From: Oryzias latipes
Taxonomy: Eukaryota; Chordata; Actinopteri; Beloniformes; Adrianichthyidae
Length of the DNA stretch: 64,000 bases
Reading direction: 5' to 3'
NCBI RefSeq assembly: GCF_002234675.1
Contig: NC_019867.2
Location: 4,048,001 to 4,112,000 of the forward strand
The notes beneath the pieces were generated by a model that did not search any database, was not told the origin of the DNA, and saw nothing but the letters and a program-made list of their open reading frames with translations. The stretch's first letter is position 1. Each line of letters opens with the position of its first letter. Both the position numbers and the translations under genes were made by a program. Below, piece by piece: positions 56,401-64,000 of the stretch.

Positions 56401-59400
56401 TATTTATTTATATTAGCGCCTCACCGTCTCCAGAGACTATGGTCAAGCCAAGAAGCTTCATATCGAATACGAGAATATCTTAAAAAAATCGGATTTCTTT
56501 TGTGTTTCTATAAACCAATAGAGACAGAGTAAAAACTATTTAATTCCCTGTAAAAGTTTGATCAATCTGTGTGTCGGCAGGTTCTTGTGGCAGATCCCGT
56601 TGACGTATATGACCAGCGCCTCCCGCTCCGTCCACCGTTTCCTTCTGAAAACAAAATCTGGTGAATGTTTGCAGACTCTTCCTCACAAACACGACTAGAT
56701 CCGTGAGCTCCCCCCCTCACCCTATGTCTCTTCCCTTTCAGACGTCCTGTACCTGCCAGAGGAGGTGGACTGGGTGAAGTTCAACGTCAACATGAGCGGC
56801 TACTACATGGTCCACTATGGCGGTGGGGGCTGGAACTCCATCATCTCCCTGCTGCATCACAACCACACAGCCCTGAGTGGCAACGACCGGGCCAGCCTGA
56901 TCCACAACGTCTTCCAGCTGGTCAGGTCCGTCTCCTGCAGGAACACACTTCCTGTTTCATCTCCTCTGGGCGGAGTCACAGTTCATAACTGAGTCTGGTC
57001 ACTTGTTATGTGCAGTGTAGAGAAGGTGAGGCTGGACACGGCCCTGGAGCTGTCCCTTTACCTGTCCAGAGAGACGGAGATCATGGCGGTCTGGCAGGGC
57101 TTTGGGGAACTTGTACCTCTCTACAAACTGATGGAGAAGCGAGACATGCCTGAGCTGGAGAACCAGATGAAGGTTTGTGGCGTGTCACAACGGGAGCATA
57201 AACAAAACTCTGTACTTTAAAGGTTTGAGAAGAATTGAAGAGCAGAAGGAAATAGATAAAAATATCAATGTTCACTCTAGGATTTACAATCTTCAGGAAT
57301 TTGTGTTCAAATTTTGCAATGTGAGTTATTTATCATCATAATGTGAACAAGTAATTATAAACTGTGAAAATTATAGACAGCAAAAAAAGTTTTTTTGTAG
57401 TATTTATGGTAGTTTTTCTTCCTCTAAATCAGTGTTTTTCGATGGTCAGGTGTGCTGTGGGAACTTGCCCTCATTCACTGATCTAAAAACATTTTCCATC
57501 TCCAGGATATCAGCTCTGTGTTCATCCAAACAGGCCCTGATAAAACACTGAGTAGTTAGGAATATGAAAGATCGTAAAATACTTTTTTCTTTGTGTTTAT
57601 TTGATTCTATCAAAGACATTTTGTTAAGAATGACGGTACAGCGATTTAGCCGTAGCGTCAGCTGTTTTTGGAAAAGTCCCGCCCCTTTAACTGTCTCCAC
57701 CAATCATTCTTGAAAGCTTAATCACACATCGTCAGTCTGACCAATCAGAAGTGGTTAAAGTCTTTACTTCCTTATTCCGATTTAGCTCATAAAGTCTCTC
57801 AGTTCCAACAAGCTTGTCTTTAGCGGTGTAGCTTTCCGCAGAATCCGGTGTCAGACCGTGGAGAAAGTGAACAAAACAATGAAGCAATGAAACATTTTCA
57901 TCTCCCATAAACTACTCCCATGATGCATTGGGTTAAAGTGACAGCATCTTAGCGCACACTGAGTCTTCGTGTTAAACGTCTTGAAACCACAATGAACACA
58001 CATCAAACAGTTTTTGAATATTTAACTTAACCTTTATTGTGTCTTTTAGAAAAAACAGCTGCAACTTTCAGCTTTTTCTGCCACAATTATCACAAAAATG
58101 CATGTGAGATTGCAGAAGGGCTGTAGATCCATACAGACTATGAGTTTCTCCTTTTTTTTTTTTTTTTTGGATGCTGGTGTGCCGCGGGATTTTAGTCAAG
58201 GTTAAAGTGTGCCGTGGCTCAAAAAAGGTTGAAAAACACTGATCTAAATTTACCATCAGTTTTTCTATCTGTTCTTTTCTATAGATCATTTTGTAATCAT
58301 TTTTTCATATGTTGCTGCTTCAATGCCTTTTTCTTTACAGGGGGAAATTTAAAAAAAGAAAGAAAATTTCATAAATTAAGTTAACAATTTAAACAAGGAA
58401 ATAATTATTTAAAAAAAATAATCTATCATTAGTTAACAGATCGTAAAGTTGTGTCTATCTCGTGCTTACAATTGAAAAAGGTTGAACTTCACTGATTGAC
58501 GTCCCTGCTAGTGCAGATCAGTGGATCCAACATTGAGGGGTAAACCTGCGTCCGCTCGTCTCCTTCAGAGCTTCATCGTGGATCTGTTTCGGGGGCTGAT
58601 CGATCAGCAGGAGTGGAACGACTCTGGCTCGGTGTCCCAGCGAGTGTTGAGGAGTTACCTGCTGCTTTTCGCCTGCGTCAGGAATTACAGTCCCTGTGTG
58701 ACCAAAGCCACGCGGCTTTTTAACCAGTGGAGGGATTCTGATGGCACCATGAGGTCAGAGGTCACAGCAGTGTGTAAAACCGTTCCGTCTTTAGTCTGAA
58801 CTGACATGCTTGTGGCTTTAGCCTCCCTGTGGACATCACCATGGCCGTGTTTATGGTTGGAGCTCGCACACGGGAGGGGTGGGACTTCCTGTATGAGAAG
58901 TACCGCACGTCTCTGCAGATGTCGGTGAAGAGACGCTTAAAGTGGGCCATGGCGGTCACAACGATGACGGACAAGCTTCAGTGGTGAGTCTCAGCAAATG
59001 AGTACATCGGATTTCAAGGTTACTGGACTGAAGCTAAACCTCTCCTCTCTGTAGGATGATGGAGCAGAGCCTCAACGGGGAGGTGATGAAGACCCAGGAC
59101 CTCCCAGATGTGATCGTCTCTGTCGCCAGGAATCCTCATGGCTTTAAACTGGCGTGGGACTTCCTCAGAACCCACTGGCACACGCTGATTCAGAAGTCAG
59201 TGAACTCATCACACATGAACATTTCAAACAGCAGGGATGGTCCCAAAACGGTGCAGAGATATTGCAAATACAATAATATAGCATCACTGTATAAAAACGG
59301 GCATCTCGATGCTTCATTGTTGTGCTTCGTTATGCGGCACAATTCTAGCCAATCATTTTACCTTTCCAGTTATTGTGGGTGGGCTCATATAAGGATGGGT

Positions 59401-60892
59401 GAGGCCGTGAGGGTGGGCGGAGCTTCAGTCAAAATGCTGAAGGCAGAGCGCACATCTTACATCAAAACTTTCTAATTCAGCGTCCTGCTGCACAAGAGCA
59501 CTTTGAAGAATTCTCAGAAAAAAGATTGTTGTCATGGTGATGAGCGGTAAAATCCGTGCTCTCTGGAAACAGATGACTGTCAGAAAGAAGGAAATCGAGC
59601 ATCTGAGACACTTTCAAACGCTCTCCTGTGCTCCTGTGTCGCTGCTTTGTCACACTTAAATGTTTTTGGAAAAAGTTGGTGATGTGTTTTTTCAATTTTT
59701 GGGGAACCGATTCGAGTACCGTTTAGGCACCGGCTCTGTTTTTCAAAGTACCAGTTCAGTATCGGATAAAATCCCAACGATACCCATCCCTAATCCACAT
59801 CAATGCTTTAAAACCAAATGATACAAAATAAACTTTATTCTGAGCACATGACACATTTCCAACAGTTACTTTACAATTCTGAATCATCCAGTAGTACTTT
59901 TTGTAGATTTTGTATAAACATCAACATATTTTGGTCTTCTGAACATATTTACATTATTTTCTTTAGTCAGATAAAATAAGGATAACAATAAAAAAGGTTA
60001 TTTTTGTCTGATGAAGGAAAACACATCATTGCATTTATTTAATCAAGTTCTATAAAAAAACCTTTACTCCTCTGTAAATAATTTAGTAATAATTAAAAAA
60101 TGTGTTGCTAAAACATAAAAGAAATCAGAAAAAATTAAGATCTTTCTGATAATTTTCTATCAGAGGCCAAAACTTTGTTCCCAAACTGAATGTCATGTGC
60201 TGGATTAGTAGCAAAATGGCTTTCATGAGTAGAATTAAAAGAGGAAAAGTTGTTTATGGTTTGCCTGATTTTCTGGTAGCAGGACACCTCGGTTAGAATC
60301 CCGCCTGGACCCTTTCTGTGTGAAGTTTGCATCTTCTTCTAGTGCACGTATCTCTGATTAGTGCCTCTAAATTAGAAAAATAGAATGGGCTCCAGCAATT
60401 ATTCCTAACCAGGATGGAACAGGATAATCAACGGATGGGCTAAACCTAAAAACCAACTCAGTGCTGCTGTTTTCTCCAAAGAGGAGGTCAAGTTTGGAGT
60501 TAAATTCAATGCATTAACATTATTCTGTGTTTAACTGCAGGTTTGACCTGGGATCCAGCACTATATCCCACTTGGTAGCCGGAGTAACCAACCAGTACTC
60601 CACCAGAGAGATGCTTCACGAGGTCAGAGATCATTTCAGGCCACTTTTGCTAGAGGACCTGGCAGATCTAATACTTTTGTGTTGGTGTGTTTTTTGTTTA
60701 TTGCTGTGCTCTTGCGTTCAGATACGAAGCTTCTTCGACTCCCTGACAGAAGAGGCGGGTTCTCAGATGAGGTGCATCCAGCAGAGCTACGAGACCATCG
60801 AGGACAACATCCGCTGGATGGACAGGAACCTTCCTCTGCTGCAGGCCTGGCTGAACAAACATGGCAGCAGAAACCACCATCAGGAGTTATGA
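53437..60892 (+). CDS. erap1: ERAP1-like M1 aminopeptidase lacking catalytic exons, copy D
   Basis: Exons: 53437-53917, 54032-54170, 55627-55784, 56581-56660, 56742-56925, 57016-57172, 58569-58753, 58822-58983, 59055-59195, 60541-60622, 60722-60892 (TGA). Same architecture as copy A: signal segment, N-terminal domain, [13 protein letters not shown], then a direct jump to the linker and C-terminal domains, with no GAMEN or HEXXH exon. The joined frame is again 645 codons, and exon differences from A are few (for example GGC/GGT near 53638 and GGG/GGT near 55641, both silent). The decayed exon is at 55385-55453. All splice borders are intact, which argues that the reduced form was present before the duplication. 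The initiator exon is missing as in A. Confidence 0.8.
54171..55384. other. Intron where catalytic exons are missing
   Basis: Counterpart of 5945-7158; no peptidase-core coding sequence in any frame. Confidence 0.6.
55385..55453 (+). pseudogene. Decayed ERAP1 exon ending in a stop
   Basis: Same as 7159-7227: acceptor, [18 protein letters not shown], then TAG and no donor. Confidence 0.6.
55785..56580. other. ERAP1-like intron, no feature recognised
   Basis: Counterpart of 7559-8354; no repeat or gene identified. Confidence 0.45.
57430..58241. mobile_element. hAT-type non-autonomous transposon in intron
   Basis: Same insertion as 9205-10016, with CAGTGTTTTTC ... GAAAAACACTG ends and CTCTAAAT/ATCTAAAT flanks. 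Confidence 0.8.
59233..59792. mobile_element. Probable non-autonomous DNA transposon (MITE-like)
   Basis: Same insertion as 11008-11567, with AGGGATGG ... CCCATCCCT ends. Confidence 0.5.
59793..60248. other. ERAP1-like intron, AT-rich
   Basis: Counterpart of 11568-12023; nothing recognised. Confidence 0.4.
60249..60438 (+). repeat. Old tRNA-type SINE fragment
   Basis: Same SINE as 12024-12213. Confidence 0.62.
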
Positions 60893-61963
60893 GGGGGGGT
60901 TAAGGGGTCACAGAAGCCAAAACAGAAGCAGGTCGATGATGGAATTTCTATATTTTTACTTGATGAAAAAGGTTTTACCTGATGTATTTTTTTTGAACGG
61001 GAACTAAAGTATGAAAATTAATTTATGCCAATGGAAAGGTTTAGGGGTTTTGACAAATTTAAAAAGGAATTATTGCATAATTTAAATACATTTTAAGTGC
61101 ATACGATTGTAGCTTAATTGGATTAAAGATTTTAATTTTTTGTGATGTATTTTAGGCACAAATTTGGGACCTGGACACTTTTTCTAAGATTGATCCTGAT
61201 GTGTTTCTGTGGGTTTGTGTTAACGGTAGTTTTTGCTGTGGGGGGGTTATGTTCAACAGCACTGACGTCTGAATTTCTGTGATTTTTGTTTTTATTGCAC
61301 TATTTTTTTAATGCTACAAAAATTGTAAATAAAAAAAAAGACTTTATTCAAAGCAGATAATTGATATTTCTGAAATATTCAGTATCAGATCATGTTTGTG
61401 ATCAGTTTATCAAAGATAAAGTTTCAAACTTGATTGAAAATATTATAATTACGTTTTAGTTAGATTTTAAATGAGATACTACCTTAAGTTGAAGTAAAAA
61501 TAGTTTATAATTGCAGAAAATGATGTAAAAATGTATTATTTATAGTCATAAAGCTTTATCAAAATGTCCTAAGTTCCCTCATGAGTTAAAAAAAGACATC
61601 AAAGATAAACATTTTCTTTAAATTATAAAAATAAAACATTGTTTTATATTGGATTAAGGAAAAACATAAAACTATGACAGGTTTTTTTTAGGATTTATTT
61701 TTCTGTGTGTTTTCAGTTTTTAGTTTTCTAATTTTGGGTTTTTTGTTACCTGTAGGCCATAATCAACAAACCTAAAAGTAATAAAGACTTGATTGATTCA
61801 AAACTGTGTGTATTATTTTTTATTAAATCAACGTTTCTCTTTTTAAATTCACTAAATGAAATTGTTTTTAAATGTATTTGCTCCATCTTATCTGAAAGTG
61901 TGAATAACATTTTTATATATTTGCAGATCATATATATTGTAGAAAATGTATGTTTTAATATCT
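60893..61963 (+). other. ERAP1-like 3' UTR and downstream spacer
   Basis: Polyadenylation signal AATAAA at 61328-61333. It keeps the approximately 54-bp segment that copy A lacks, and so matches the flanks of B and C. Confidence 0.55.
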
Positions 61964-62041
61964 TATTCTTTATTATGTTACAGCTTTATCCTTAGTGTGA
62001 AGTATTCTTTATTATGTTACAGCTTTATCCTTAGTGTGAAG
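61964..62041 (+). repeat. 39-bp perfect tandem duplication
   Basis: Same pair as 13685-13762. Confidence 0.88.
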
Positions 62042-62319
62042 TGAACTTATTTTGAACTATCCAGATTTATGGTCGTGTGACATTCCTTTTTGCTTTATGG
62101 TTGCAGCATCCTGTGAAGAAGCAGGATGTTCTTTGTGCAAACTTAGGTGTTTTTCATAGGTGCAATAAATATGCCATGGGCGATATCCGTACCATCTGGG
62201 TTGAAGATTCTTCCCCTGAAAGTGTGAAGATTCGTGTTCTCATGTGGAGGTTGGAGATGACCTTTGCTCTGGACACCGGTAAAAGGAACCTTGAGTTGTC
62301 CAGGAATGATTTACTCTGA

Positions 62320-62514
62320 CCAGATGGGGACTCTTTTGATCATCGGACCGTGTGCGCCGGTCAAACGGGCCCCCGGGAGGTGGAGCGGATCCGAAGCTGG
62401 CAATCGTCAGCTATTGGCCAGAGGAAGCAGGCGGGCTATCAGCTGACGAATCAGAGCGACCAGGGGCGGAGATCCAGCGACCATGATCTTTCCGGAAGAC
62501 GGAGATTCAAACAC
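62320..62514 (+). promoter_or_regulatory. GC-rich block upstream of an expected TRIM gene
   Basis: Counterpart of 14041-14235 with beta-type variants. By analogy a TRIM start is expected about 2.3 kb to the right, beyond the window. Confidence 0.4.
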
Positions 62515-64000
62515 ATCTTAAAAAGACTGGTTTTAAAGTTTTCCATTGTTCTTAGGAAAATCTACGAGTACTTCGCATGTAACTTCAAACTTGTGCGTCA
62601 GTAGATCTTTACTTGAGAATCCAGATATATCTGCATTAATGTTTTAATCTGTGCTTTAGAACTTTTGTCAGGGAAATAAACTCCGTGTATTTTTAAACCG
62701 GTTGAATCCTTGTTTGTTTTACCACTCTCGACTATCGAACACGCATGGATGAAAGAACTGAAAAACGGACGATTTCTTTCCTACAATTTATATAGATATA
62801 CCGGTATATTTGCAATATCTTTTAACTGTTTATTGGTGTTTGTTTCATATTTCCAGTTTCACTGGCATTGGAAAGCTGGTTATCAGAAAGAAGACTCCAT
62901 CATCTTATTTGCTGCATGTTTTCCTTTGAATAAATAAATAAATATACAAATATACAAAAAAAATATACAAAAGGTCAGTTTGTACCATAACCCAAAAGTG
63001 CCTTGAATTCACTCGGCACAAACTGATCACAATTTACACACATTTCACTGAAATCACATTTGGCCCCCATGACAATGTACAGAGCGTACTGAAAGTCAAA
63101 AAGTACATGTTGATATATAGAATACATTTCACATATTGGAATGTCACCTATGCATAATACCATGTATTATCCCGCCCGTCTCTGTTGCTGTATGATTGTT
63201 TGTCTGCACATTCCTTGTACTTACCCCCCCCCCCCCCCCTTCTTCAATCTAAATTTATCTTTGAGAATATTTTTTTTAAAATAATTTATACAGTGTTTAA
63301 TTCCAACTGGTTAAAAGGGCACATAGTAGTCAAAACTTAAGTATCCTGTAGGTCTATGACATAAATCCAACTTACATCTGGTTTAGGCTGTCATCTTAGA
63401 ACATTTAAAAATGACTTGCTTTTTAAAAATTACTTTAAGTTTTTGTTCATAAAAAACGTATTTAAAAAAATAACGTAAAATCAAGTAATCCTCAGTTACC
63501 ATGGAAACACCAACATCTCCCTGTAAACACAGAAGATTACTGAATAGTGGGTTTTCTGTCATTATAACTGTGAAAATAGGTTTGAGTTAAATAATATGAA
63601 AGAATTTAATGCTGCAATATTTCCAGCCACTAATACAAATAGCCACTCGTACAATCTACTCTAAAATAATGTTAATCTACAGCTTCTCTCCTCAGAGATT
63701 AATGGACAAACACCTTCACATGTTTTCTGTTGCTCAAAGAGCTGTTTCCTATATTCTCAAATGGAAATGCAATCATAAAATATTAGAACAAAGAGTAAAG
63801 GAGAGAACAACAGGAAATCAGATTTCCTGTTGTTCTAAAAGAAAAACATGAAAACTTAAAATTACAAGATTTTAAAGGATTATTAGGAATTATGTTTTAA
63901 AGAAAACTGTTGTACTTTTTGTGAAAAAGGTATTACAATATTGAGAGTTTGTTTGTTGAAAATGTATTCATGACTAAAAGCCTCTTCAAAGATTTTTATT
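62515..64000. other. Spacer running off the window
   Basis: Colinear with 44379-45867, with the hairpin at 63804-63836 (spacer CAG). No gene before the window ends. Confidence 0.5.
63804..63836. repeat. Perfect 15-bp inverted repeat (hairpin)
   Basis: Same arms as 15505-15537, spacer CAG. Confidence 0.85.

Noticed and set aside
1-64000. CRISPR array, tRNA, rRNA or prokaryotic operon features
   Set aside because: The repeats are dispersed eukaryotic elements or one-off tandem pairs; no regular spacer array or RNA gene signature was seen.

Overview
The window is nuclear DNA from a vertebrate, almost certainly a teleost fish. It has spliced aminopeptidase exons with GT/AG borders, single-exon TRIM genes of the fish RING/B-box/PRY-SPRY type, L2- and L1-like LINE pieces, hAT and Tc1/IS630-type DNA transposons and a fish-type SINE. 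Intergenic DNA is AT-rich and there is no bacterial gene organisation. No CRISPR array, tRNA or rRNA was seen.

The locus is a tandem array built from one module: [nested transposon cassette] - [ERAP1-like M1 aminopeptidase exons] - [spacer with a GC-rich block and a perfect hairpin] - [TRIM gene]. All genes lie on the + strand. Layout: TE cassette 1-3183; long ERAP1-like copy A 5211-12667; TRIM-alpha 16350-17768; TE cassette 18575-22690; three-exon ERAP1 remnant B 24739-26293; start of a TRIM-beta at 30040 cut by exactly 1000 N (30053-31052); TRIM-alpha again 32817-34235; TE cassette 35042-39156; ERAP1 remnant C 41207-42758; TRIM-beta 46507-47925; TE cassette 48727-51407; long ERAP1-like copy D 53437-60892; then spacer that should lead to another TRIM just beyond the window.

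Two points matter most. First, 14588-30052 and 31053-46519 are almost the same sequence. The end of the first stretch stops at the gap and the second starts at the gap, so this looks like an unmerged contig overlap rather than a real duplication. Many of the differences are single-base or homopolymer indels. Second, both long ERAP1-like copies lack the exons for the zinc-peptidase core (GAMEN, HEXXH, distal Glu). The remaining 11 exons still join in one open frame of 645 codons, and the frame is kept across the deletion. The N-terminal signal-peptide exon directly abuts a decayed L1-like reverse transcriptase fragment, and no initiator exon was found.

ERAP1 normally trims peptides for MHC class I in the ER, and TRIM RING/SPRY proteins of this type are ubiquitin ligases often tied to innate immunity. 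The array therefore pairs two immune-related gene types. Whether the shortened ERAP1-like copies are expressed as non-catalytic proteins or are pseudogenes cannot be settled from sequence alone.
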